Source: Anaerolineae bacterium
GTDB lineage: Bacteria; Chloroflexota; Anaerolineae; Promineifilales; Promineifilaceae
Length of the DNA: 64,000 bases
Assembly: GCA_030425205.1 (NCBI GenBank)
Contig: JAUIAP010000019.1
Span: 62,001-126,000 of the forward strand
Reading direction: 5' to 3'
A program made the translations under genes and the position numbers. Shown here in pieces: positions 51,741 through 59,748 of this stretch (positions are counted from its first letter, which is position 1; the number at the start of each line of letters is the position of its first letter). The notes beneath the pieces were generated by a model. It saw only the letters and a list, made by a program, of their open reading frames with translations, was not told the DNA's origin and made no database searches.

Positions 51741-51748
51741 TGGGTTGA

Positions 51749-52606
51749 TTATCCTTTAAGACCAGTGGTCGCAATGCCATCCATAAAGTAGCGTTGCCCT
51801 AAGAAAAAGATGATGATCATGGGAACGGTGACGATAACGCTAGCTGCTAAGATAATTTCCCACTGCATTTCACCACCTTGTCCAAACTGGTCTAGTACCG
51901 CCTTTAAGCCACGTGGCATCGTAAACAAAGAGCTATCACGCAAATAGATCAACGGTTTAAGTAGATCTGTCCAGCTTGCCTTTAGTTCAAATATGAACAC
52001 CACGATCAATGATGTGCGTGAGAGCGGCATGGCAACTTTCCACCACGTTTGCAGGTAGCTTGCGCCATCGACCCGCGCGGCTTCAAATAACTCACGTGGC
52101 AACGCGAGGAAGAATTGACGTTGCAGAAAGATGTAAAAGGCTGAACCAAACAGATTCCCTGCCCATAATGGAACGAGCGTATTTGTTAATCCTAACTTAT
52201 TCCAAATCAGAAAGACGGGAATCATTGTCACAGCACCGGGCAGCATCATTGTCCCCAATACCAAACTAAACAGGAAGTTTCTGCCCGGAAATTTGAAGTA
52301 TGCAAAGCCAAACGCCACGAGTGAACAACTCAACGTGACGGCACTGGCCGCTAAAATGGCAACGACAATACTATTTTGTAGCCAAGTCAGCATTGGGGTG
52401 ACATTCCAAACCCGCACGTAATTTTCCCATGCAATTGGGTTGGGGATCCATTCGCTGTTAAAAACCTCTGAGCGGATTTTTAGTGACGCGCTGACGAGCC
52501 ACAAAAATGGGATCATAAACACAACGGTGAATCCCACTAAAAGAGCAGTATTTGACAATTTGAACAAACGCGCTCGAATATTGCTCGTGAAAGTTGGTTC
52601 ATTCAT
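51749..52606 (-). CDS. Sugar ABC transporter permease, MalG type
   Basis: A 285-residue membrane protein with six helices. The EAA loop (ELFEAARVDGASYLQTWWKVAMPLS) contacts the ATPase. C-terminal sequence (RYFMDGIATTGLKG) is the usual CUT1 end. It partners the permease encoded just upstream (5-bp gap). No ATPase gene is in the window, as often happens when one MsmK-like ATPase serves several transporters. Confidence 0.9.
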   Translation of the reverse strand: MNEPTFTSNIRARLFKLSNTALLVGFTVVFMIPFLWLVSASLKIRSEVFNSEWIPNPIAWENYVRVWNVTPMLTWLQNSIVVAILAASAVTLSCSLVAFGFAYFKFPGRNFLFSLVLGTMMLPGAVTMIPVFLIWNKLGLTNTLVPLWAGNLFGSAFYIFLQRQFFLALPRELFEAARVDGASYLQTWWKVAMPLSRTSLIVVFIFELKASWTDLLKPLIYLRDSSLFTMPRGLKAVLDQFGQGGEMQWEIILAASVIVTVPMIIIFFLGQRYFMDGIATTGLKG

Positions 52607-52611
52607 AAGAT

Positions 52612-53556
52612 TTACTCCCCTTCATAATAAACCCAGCGATCACTCCCTTTGATTTGGATCAGGGTTAGGATTAGGATCAGAACGAAAAGCAACCAAGCCA
52701 TCGCTGAGGCGTATCCCATGTGGAGAAATTCAAATCCTTGACGGAATAAGTAGATTACGTAGAAAAGCGCGGCACTACTGCCCGCACTCACACCCATTTG
52801 ACCGAAAAACATCGTGTAAACTTCGGTAAAGATTTGCAGCGAACCGATTGTGTTGACAATTAGAGTGAAAAAAATTGCGCCGCTAATCATGGGCAATGTA
52901 ACGTTGCGGAACTGTTGCCATGTGCTAGCTCCGTCAATTTTAGCTGCATCGTACAAAGTTTCTGGCACACCGCGCAACGCGGCTAAGTAGATGATGACCG
53001 TGCTACCAACGCTCCATAATCCCATCAGGATGATGCCGGGCTTGATCCAATCGGGATTCGTTGTCCAGCCAGGCCCATTGATCCCAAACAGTTCGAGAAA
53101 GCGGTTAACCAGCCCGATCTGGGGATTGAGCAACCATAGCCAAAGCGTACCAATAGCGACCGAAGGGGTGATTGAGGGTAGATAAAAAACAGTTCTGAAA
53201 AAGCCAGCTGCCTTTCCCACTCGATTGAGCAGCAACGCCAATCCAAGCGCAAACGCTAAAGACAACGGAACATGAAAAATCGTGTAGACAAACGAGTTCC
53301 AGAGACTCAAGCGTAGTCTGGGGTCGGAGAACATCTCCACATAGTTGTCAAAACCGATAAAACGGGGTGGGTTAATGACATCATACTCCGTCAGAGACAG
53401 TCCGATGCTGGCGACCATTGGCCCCGCGGTGAAGATGAGGAATCCTAAGATCCACGGCGAGATAAAAGCATAGCCAGCAAATGCTTCGCGTTGAGGCAGC
53501 GTCGCCCGCTTCCCGAAGCTAGGGAAACGAGCGACTTTTGCTTTGCGTGGGGTCAT
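52612..53556 (-). CDS. Sugar ABC transporter permease, MalF type
   Basis: A 314-residue membrane protein from ATG 53556 (MTPRKAKVARFPSF). Six helices; the EAA loop is PETLYDAAKIDGASTWQQFRNVTLPMIS. The start overlaps the binding-protein stop as TAATG. With the MalG-type permease it forms the channel of a CUT1 oligosaccharide importer. Confidence 0.9.
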   Translation of the reverse strand: MTPRKAKVARFPSFGKRATLPQREAFAGYAFISPWILGFLIFTAGPMVASIGLSLTEYDVINPPRFIGFDNYVEMFSDPRLRLSLWNSFVYTIFHVPLSLAFALGLALLLNRVGKAAGFFRTVFYLPSITPSVAIGTLWLWLLNPQIGLVNRFLELFGINGPGWTTNPDWIKPGIILMGLWSVGSTVIIYLAALRGVPETLYDAAKIDGASTWQQFRNVTLPMISGAIFFTLIVNTIGSLQIFTEVYTMFFGQMGVSAGSSAALFYVIYLFRQGFEFLHMGYASAMAWLLFVLILILTLIQIKGSDRWVYYEGE

Positions 53557-55010
53557 TACTGACGATCCCAAGCCTCATCTAACGCTTCTTGCGCTTCTGC
53601 TTGGGCTTGTGCTAGCGACTCTTCGGCCGATTGCTCACCTGTCAACACGCGCACAACAGCGTCTTGCCACGCCTGACGGAACTCAGCACCTGCTGGATTT
53701 GCCGGAATCGCAAATGCATTATCCTGAACTTGTAGAATGGTCTGGATTGCATCGTCAAACGTCTGATTGCCACTGGGCTGCATGATGTCGTTGAAAATGA
53801 TGTCGTCAGCCAGATTATTGCCTGTGTACGTTCCTGTGTAAGCTTGTCCATCGGCCGCGCGTTGATCGGCGCGTGCTTGGGCAGCAGCTTGCCATGCGGC
53901 AACTGAGGTCATCGTTTTGGCGAATGCACAGGCCACTTCTGGATGCGCGGAGCCAGCGGGGATTGCCCATGTATTGCCCGTCGCATAGCTAAGTGGATTG
54001 CCATTACGGTCGGTAAATGGGATGACGCTGATGTTCACATCAGGTGAGGAGTCGGATAGAACATTGACGTACCATTGTTCCATCGGGAATGCGCCAAGTT
54101 GGTTGGCAACAAATTGGTTTTCCGAACCAAAGAAGTCCCATGTGTCACGGAAACCAATAAACTGCTCACGCCCACCAGCAGCCTCGTGTAGGGCAACGGT
54201 ATATTCAAGTGCTTCAACCACTTCTGGTGAATCGAGTAATGCTGTGCGACCATCGGCCGATAACATCGCACCCCCATTGGCAGCAACCCACAATGGCAGG
54301 AATTCGGGTAGTTTGGGATCAAACCCAATCCGACTCAATTTATCGTCATCAAATGCGGTCAGTTCGTTATTAATGGTGTTGACTTGATCCCAATCGCTAA
54401 TCGTGACATCGTCAATTGTCAAACCTGCTTCGGCAAGTGCATCGTTGTTGACGATGACAGCGATAATGTTGAAGAATTCGGGAATGCCGTAAATCTCTCC
54501 GTCAATTGTCACCTGATCGACAGCCGCCTGTCGATATTGGCTCATGTCAATGTCCATACTGCTAATGCAATCATTGAGAGGCATGATGGCATTGCGCGTG
54601 GCATAGGTGCTAAGCGCATCACGATTGGTATAGATCAAGTCGGGCGGATTACCACTGGCAACGGCGGTCAAGAATTGCTGCACGTCTAGGCTGCCTTCGG
54701 TAATTTGTAGGTCAACATCTGGATAGGTTTCCTTAAACGTATCGACGCGCACGCTGGCGATTTCATCGGGAATACTAAAGCCCAAGATAGAAAGCGGGCC
54801 GCTGATCATAGCGGTTTCGTCAACTGGTTCTGGGGTGTCTGCAACCGGTTCAGACGTGTCACCCCCTGCTTCAGGTGTCTCAACAATCGGTTCAAGTGTC
54901 GGTTCAACTGGATTTGACGTATCACTTCCACAAGCGACTAGGAAGAGGGTCAATAGGGCGATTAGGGTTAGGTGCAGTCGTGAGTTACTGCGGTGTCTTG
55001 AGAATAACAT
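53556..55010 (-). CDS. Sugar ABC transporter substrate-binding lipoprotein
   Basis: A 484-residue protein from ATG 55010, chosen for GGAG at 9 nt; an upstream ATG at 55037 is also in frame. The signal ends in LFLVAC27, followed by a Pro/Glu/Thr-rich tether to about residue 65. The family-1 binding fold follows (NPPDLIYTNRDALSTYA, FPMEQWYVNVL, WAIPAGSAHPEVACAFAKTM). It captures oligosaccharide outside the cell for the two permeases. Confidence 0.9.
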   Translation of the reverse strand: MLFSRHRSNSRLHLTLIALLTLFLVACGSDTSNPVEPTLEPIVETPEAGGDTSEPVADTPEPVDETAMISGPLSILGFSIPDEIASVRVDTFKETYPDVDLQITEGSLDVQQFLTAVASGNPPDLIYTNRDALSTYATRNAIMPLNDCISSMDIDMSQYRQAAVDQVTIDGEIYGIPEFFNIIAVIVNNDALAEAGLTIDDVTISDWDQVNTINNELTAFDDDKLSRIGFDPKLPEFLPLWVAANGGAMLSADGRTALLDSPEVVEALEYTVALHEAAGGREQFIGFRDTWDFFGSENQFVANQLGAFPMEQWYVNVLSDSSPDVNISVIPFTDRNGNPLSYATGNTWAIPAGSAHPEVACAFAKTMTSVAAWQAAAQARADQRAADGQAYTGTYTGNNLADDIIFNDIMQPSGNQTFDDAIQTILQVQDNAFAIPANPAGAEFRQAWQDAVVRVLTGEQSAEESLAQAQAEAQEALDEAWDRQ

Positions 55011-55082
55011 TTCTAGCTCCATTTGGTATTGACTCATGCTTTTGATGAGTTCCTGCGGTTAAAATCACAGGCTGTTATACAA

Positions 55083-55127
55083 AACGCGCTCAAGCGCGTT
55101 GCCTCTTAAGTGCGTTTTAACGTACTT
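55083..55127. repeat. Two hairpins between GH84 and binding-protein genes
   Basis: AACGCGCT-CA-AGCGCGTT (55083-55100) is a perfect 8-bp stem. AAGTGCG-6 nt-CGTACTT (55108-55127) is a second stem with one mismatch. They lie in the 175-bp gap upstream of the ABC transporter genes and may act as partial terminator, RNA-processing or stabilising site that sets transporter expression apart. Confidence 0.6.
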
Positions 55128-55185
55128 GGTGTGGCAGTAAGATTTGGATAGGAAAAGGGCATTGTATTTTGTTTGTTTCACCAAC

Positions 55186-56565
55186 TTATAACTGTGCCTC
55201 CTTTATCTGCTGAGAGAGTAAGACACGCTCAATCAGCGGCTGCAATGCGCTGGCGCCGATCTGCTTGGGATGCGTGCGTGCAGCCTGATAGACGGCCTGC
55301 AACTGGCTGAGAGGTTGTTCAATTTCGTCACCCTGAGCGTGCATTGCAAAAATAGCAAGCGCACGTTGACCAGCAGAAAGCCAAAGTTCTAAAACTTCAA
55401 TCCAAGGTAAAAGATTTTGCCGCAATGACAGATTGTCCATGCGATATTTGAGATGGTAAACAGCGTCATCTACCGCTTCAATATATTGGTTGAAGGTTGC
55501 GACCGTCGCACTCTGCGTGAGGCATTGTTCGTTTTCCAGCTCTGCAAGCAGTTGGTTGACAAGCGATTCTAAATAAGGTGAGCCGGGTTTTTCGATGCAT
55601 GAGCGCAATGAGTTTTCGGCAAAATAACGTAGCGCAGCAGCACTTTCTGAACCCGTAACAGCGTGTAATGCACGGTGCCAAGAGTTCTCAGGTTGATACC
55701 CGTGCGGATCGGCGAAATAGTCAGCAAAGGTGTAGAGTGCCACTTTTGACGCTTCAGCTTGGTTCATCGGGTTGACAACAAATCCTCTGACCGTGCTGAA
55801 TAGCATTGCGTCGCGTCCGCGAATAGGGCCGATGTGCATATCGGTGTGCATCCCGCCATCGTTGACGGGGTAGTTGTCCCAAATGATCGGCTGGCGTTGG
55901 ACAGCTTGGGAAAATTGTGCCGTTGTCACTGTATCGATCACTTTGGTACAAACATCAGGCCCTGTGTAATACACATTAATTGCTGGGTGCAGCTTGTCAC
56001 CTAATTCGTGAAGATAATTGCTAAATGGTGCTGTGCCAGCGTAATCGGTGGGACACATGCTGAGGGTGCAGGTTGTGTCCAACGCTTTTAGCCAAACGTA
56101 AAGGCGGTTGCAAATAGCGGCATGGGCGGCGGCAAAGGTCGTGTAATGCTCACGGTCGGCCGCATGGTGGAAATCAGCGGGGATATCGTCAAGCAGCAGC
56201 GCAAAACTACGCACGCCGAGTTGATAGAATGCGCACAGTTTATTTGTGATATGTTGAAAATCGGCCGATTCCCCATATTCCACATCATGACCCGGACTAA
56301 TTGCATAGCAGAACGTCACACCAACAGCTTGTGCTGCGCGGATTGTTCGGCAGAAGTCATTCATCACATCCGACGAATAGGGTTCACGCCAGCGTTCACG
56401 ATGCTGCCGATCACCCTTGGGCGCATACACGTAAAGGTTGTACCCATGCGTGCCGAGAAACGTGATCAAATCGATCCGCTCTGGCACTGTGTAATAAACC
56501 CCGTAAAAGCCTTCAACAACCCCACGAATGGGGAAGGGGGAATTCGTGAAAGAGATCGCGTTAAT
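55186..56565 (-). CDS. GH84-like beta-N-acetylglucosaminidase, probable ATT start
   Basis: The catalytic domain has the Asp pair of GH84 (FALLLDDIPADF; Asp126 and Asp127 by this numbering) and YAPKGDRQHRERWREPY. The first usable canonical start (GTG 56487) would cut off the conserved opening RGVVEGFYG, which is present in frame just upstream. Between that block and the preceding in-frame TGA there is no ATG, GTG or TTG. An ATT at 56565 lies 6 nt after a perfect GGAGG (within GGAGGTGATC), so I take it as the start: 459 residues. Substrate would be terminal GlcNAc. Overlaps the aldolase stop. Confidence 0.75.
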   Translation of the reverse strand: MNAISFTNSPFPIRGVVEGFYGVYYTVPERIDLITFLGTHGYNLYVYAPKGDRQHRERWREPYSSDVMNDFCRTIRAAQAVGVTFCYAISPGHDVEYGESADFQHITNKLCAFYQLGVRSFALLLDDIPADFHHAADREHYTTFAAAHAAICNRLYVWLKALDTTCTLSMCPTDYAGTAPFSNYLHELGDKLHPAINVYYTGPDVCTKVIDTVTTAQFSQAVQRQPIIWDNYPVNDGGMHTDMHIGPIRGRDAMLFSTVRGFVVNPMNQAEASKVALYTFADYFADPHGYQPENSWHRALHAVTGSESAAALRYFAENSLRSCIEKPGSPYLESLVNQLLAELENEQCLTQSATVATFNQYIEAVDDAVYHLKYRMDNLSLRQNLLPWIEVLELWLSAGQRALAIFAMHAQGDEIEQPLSQLQAVYQAARTHPKQIGASALQPLIERVLLSQQIKEAQL

Positions 56566-59086
56566 TGATCACCTCCCGCCAAATAGGATCATCTGCACGC
56601 CCCGCACTGCTGAGATAATGACGCATTTTGTCCTCTACCACAGCTAGAACCGCGTTGCGTGCATTCTCAATCTGCGTTGGCGATTGCATGTTCATTTCGG
56701 CATTCGAAAGTCGCGATTCGCGCCCCAATGCAGCTAGCGCGGCCACTTCCAAATCGGTGGCGATATTGACCTTGCTGACACCGCCACCTGATAGCTGGAT
56801 CGCGTCAATCACCATTGCGGCAGGCACACCAGAGCCGCCGTGGAGGACCATGTGAGCCGATGTGCGTTGGCGAATCGCCTGTAAGCGTTTGAGATCGACT
56901 TTAGGTTGACGCACCGTGTAAACGCCGTGCGCCGTCCCAACAGAGACAGCCAGCGCATCGGTTTGCGTTTCGCGCACAAAGCGTTCTGCCTCATCGGGTC
57001 TGGTGTATAACTCCGTATCATCGTCCGTTTCGACAAAATCGGTGGTTCCGATGCGACCCAGTTCAGCTTCGGCCGAAACACCGTGCTCATGTGCATAGGC
57101 AACCGCCTCACGCGAGATGGCGATATTTTCCGCCAACGGTTTCTCAGAAGCGTCAATCATGACAGACGTAAATCCAGCTGCAATTGCCGCCTTAATGACA
57201 TCCATCGTTTTCGTGTGATCAAGATGCAGCACTACTGGAACCGTGATGTCCAGAGCGGTCATCTGTGCAAAAAATTCGTTGGTGAATTCAGCTGGCGAAA
57301 TGTCATAACGGCGCAATTCATTGGCAGAAATCTGCACAATCAACGGTGACCGCGCACGCTCACCCGCTTGTAGCACGGGTCGAATCATCGCAGTGTAGCG
57401 TGGTGAAAATGAACCGAGCGCATAACCACCCTTTTCAGCAATGGTCAGTGCTTGTTTGAGCGTCAATAAGTTTTTAGGTTTCATTGTGGTATGGGAAACC
57501 CTTGCCCCAGTTCCCTTCACGGAGTGAGAGCGTGCTTCTTCCCCGCTAGCCTCGCGCAATATCCTTTGCGTGGGCGATGGCCGATGGGGAGTGAGTGGGT
57601 TTGTTTGAAAAAAGTGTTGTAGTGGTGCTTGCAAAGGTAAAAATGACTGCTGATAGCGTTGTTGGTACGTTTGATGTCGCTGTTGAGAAGGCAAAATGCT
57701 TACGGTTGAATTTGTGGCTGTCTCCGCCAACGCTTCCTGTTCATCCTTGAACATGCCGTTACCCAATCCAGCCAGCAGTGCCGCACCCATCAAGGTTGCT
57801 TCCACTGTTGGCAAAATGGCAAGCTGACAACCACAAACGTCTGCTTTGATTTGCAGCCATGCTTGATTGCGAACACCGCCGCCGCTCACCACAATCTGGT
57901 TGATTGATTGCCCGAGATGCTCCCCAGCCGCACGGCGGATCGCCTCTATTTGATAAGCCAACCCTTCGAGAACCGCTTTTAGCAGATCGCCGCGCTGATG
58001 ATGGGCAGACAGGCCAATAAACGCGCCGCGCATATCGCTATCAGGCCACGGCGCACTGCGACCTGACAAATATGGCAGATAGATCAGGTCGCCGGGTTCG
58101 TGCGTCATCTGCATTGCCAACTGTTCAATCTCTTGATATGTGAGCGGTGGATCACCCAAAATGGTGCGAAGCCATTCGATTGATCCTCCCGCTGCGGACG
58201 AACCACCCAGCCAGTACATTTGGTTGCGTGACGTGTGATGTCCGAACGTGAGACCCGATTGGTAGTGCGGGATGGTCAACGCCTGATCGTCGAGTGCGCC
58301 AAGTAACGTTTCGGCCGTTCCCAGCGAATTGAATACCATCCCCTCTGTCACTGCACCTGCGGCAAATGCCGCGCACAAATGATCGTGACCGCAAATAGCG
58401 ACGGGAGTACCTGCGGCAAGTCCGATATCAGCTAAGTCAGCGTGAACGCCTTGTCCGATGGGTGTACCGCTGGGCTGTGGCTCGGGGAAAATGTCGGCTG
58501 TTAATCCAAATTGGGTTAGCCACGCAGCGTCCCAACGCTTGTTGAACAGGTCAAATGCATAGGTGCGACCCGCCAGCGTATAGTCGGTAGCAACTGCACC
58601 GGTCAGACGATAGGCGATATAATCGGCCGCATGGAGCCAAACGGCATTTGCCGTAATAGAAACATCCTGTGTCTGTAGCCAAAGGATCTTGGCAAGGCTA
58701 TTTTTGAAGCTTGGGTAAATGCCAAAGGTGCAAAATTGGGTTTGCGAATCGGCCGAATCGGCCATCACCTTTGCCTGCGTCGCTGCTGCTTGATCAAACC
58801 ATGGGATCAGGTTGGAGCGCGGCTGACCTGTGCGTCGATCAATCAGCAAGCCAGTTTCTGCCATGCTGGCAATGCCAATCGCCGCAATTGGACTTTTCGC
58901 AACCGCCGTTACTTCTTTGATGACCGATAAAACCGTTTGCCATAATTGTTCTGGGTCATAGAAAGCGTGACCGTCAGCATGTTGCTGCACGGGTGTTGCG
59001 CAACTGGCAAGCTGGCAAGCTGCGCCCGCCTCTGTAAAGAGACCCACTTTGCAGTGCGTCGTGCCAACGTCTATGCCCAACAACAT
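56561..59086 (-). CDS. FGGY sugar kinase fused to class II fructose-bisphosphate-type aldolase
   Basis: One continuous 841-codon frame. Residues 1-~495 form an FGGY kinase (LLGIDVGTTHCKVGLF; GHDHLCAAFAAG; VVSGGGVRNQAWLQIKADV), close to xylulokinase/gluconokinase. Residues 535-841 form a class II aldolase of GatY/KbaY/FbaA type: HLDHTKTMD, EAELGRIGT, VGTAHGVY and LHGGSGVP supply zinc and substrate contacts. Between them about 34 residues (translated 57485-57586) look like non-protein repeat DNA read in frame. The aldolase has its own ATG at 57484. Either a true bifunctional kinase-aldolase or two genes joined by a repeat insertion. Confidence 0.82.
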   Translation of the reverse strand: MLLGIDVGTTHCKVGLFTEAGAACQLASCATPVQQHADGHAFYDPEQLWQTVLSVIKEVTAVAKSPIAAIGIASMAETGLLIDRRTGQPRSNLIPWFDQAAATQAKVMADSADSQTQFCTFGIYPSFKNSLAKILWLQTQDVSITANAVWLHAADYIAYRLTGAVATDYTLAGRTYAFDLFNKRWDAAWLTQFGLTADIFPEPQPSGTPIGQGVHADLADIGLAAGTPVAICGHDHLCAAFAAGAVTEGMVFNSLGTAETLLGALDDQALTIPHYQSGLTFGHHTSRNQMYWLGGSSAAGGSIEWLRTILGDPPLTYQEIEQLAMQMTHEPGDLIYLPYLSGRSAPWPDSDMRGAFIGLSAHHQRGDLLKAVLEGLAYQIEAIRRAAGEHLGQSINQIVVSGGGVRNQAWLQIKADVCGCQLAILPTVEATLMGAALLAGLGNGMFKDEQEALAETATNSTVSILPSQQRHQTYQQRYQQSFLPLQAPLQHFFQTNPLTPHRPSPTQRILREASGEEARSHSVKGTGARVSHTTMKPKNLLTLKQALTIAEKGGYALGSFSPRYTAMIRPVLQAGERARSPLIVQISANELRRYDISPAEFTNEFFAQMTALDITVPVVLHLDHTKTMDVIKAAIAAGFTSVMIDASEKPLAENIAISREAVAYAHEHGVSAEAELGRIGTTDFVETDDDTELYTRPDEAERFVRETQTDALAVSVGTAHGVYTVRQPKVDLKRLQAIRQRTSAHMVLHGGSGVPAAMVIDAIQLSGGGVSKVNIATDLEVAALAALGRESRLSNAEMNMQSPTQIENARNAVLAVVEDKMRHYLSSAGRADDPIWREVIN

Positions 59087-59748
59087 TAGCCTTGCGCCTC
59101 CACAGCTTGCCGTACCTGCGCCATGCCCAAACGTGGACTAGTTAGGAATCTATCGCGCTGAGCTTCAGGCAGTCGGGGTAGCACACGCGCCATTGACGCT
59201 TGCGCGAGGACAACAACATCGGCCGAATTCGCCAACTCAGTCAACGCCACAACGAGATCGCTATCGTGTCCATCTTTGTCCCCTGCCAGCAGTTTTTGAT
59301 AGGCTGAGGAGACGAGACACGGCTCAAATGTGACCGATTTACCACTTGCATCCGCTTTCTGCTGTAAAAGAGCGAGGGTCGGGTTCAGCGTGGTTTGTAA
59401 CGTCGCAGCCACGCCAATATGATTGCCTTGCCGCACGGCTTGTTCTGCCATTGCGTCGTCGATGCGTATGATTGGGATGTTGAGATTCGGCCGAATCTCA
59501 TCCACAACCGCCCCCACCGAAGAACATGCTTCCAAAATCACGTTCGCACCAACCTCCTGTGCAAATTGTGCATACTGCCCGATTCGTCCCACAATCGCAG
59601 TGACATCACCGCCGTTGTGCGCCAGTTGTGGCAAAATTGAGTCATCGACAAAATTGACAATCTCGCAGTCGGGCAACATTTCTGCCGCCAATGCTTTCAA
59701 TGGCTCAATCGTTGCTGGTGTTGTGTGAATGATGGCAAGTTTCGTCAT
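59086..59748 (-). CDS. Asp/Glu/hydantoin racemase-family protein
   Basis: A 220-residue protein. IHTTPATIEPLKAL, LEACSSVGAVVDEIRPN (first active-site Cys) and FEPCLVSSAYQKLLAGD (second Cys) match the two-cysteine racemase fold. Such proteins in sugar operons have no settled function and may epimerise an acid intermediate. Stop and the kinase start overlap as TAATG. Confidence 0.78.
   Translation of the reverse strand: MTKLAIIHTTPATIEPLKALAAEMLPDCEIVNFVDDSILPQLAHNGGDVTAIVGRIGQYAQFAQEVGANVILEACSSVGAVVDEIRPNLNIPIIRIDDAMAEQAVRQGNHIGVAATLQTTLNPTLALLQQKADASGKSVTFEPCLVSSAYQKLLAGDKDGHDSDLVVALTELANSADVVVLAQASMARVLPRLPEAQRDRFLTSPRLGMAQVRQAVEAQG

Noticed and set aside
55083..55127. Rho-independent terminator splitting the sugar locus
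   Set aside because: The stems are good but neither strand has a T-run directly after them, so termination cannot be claimed.
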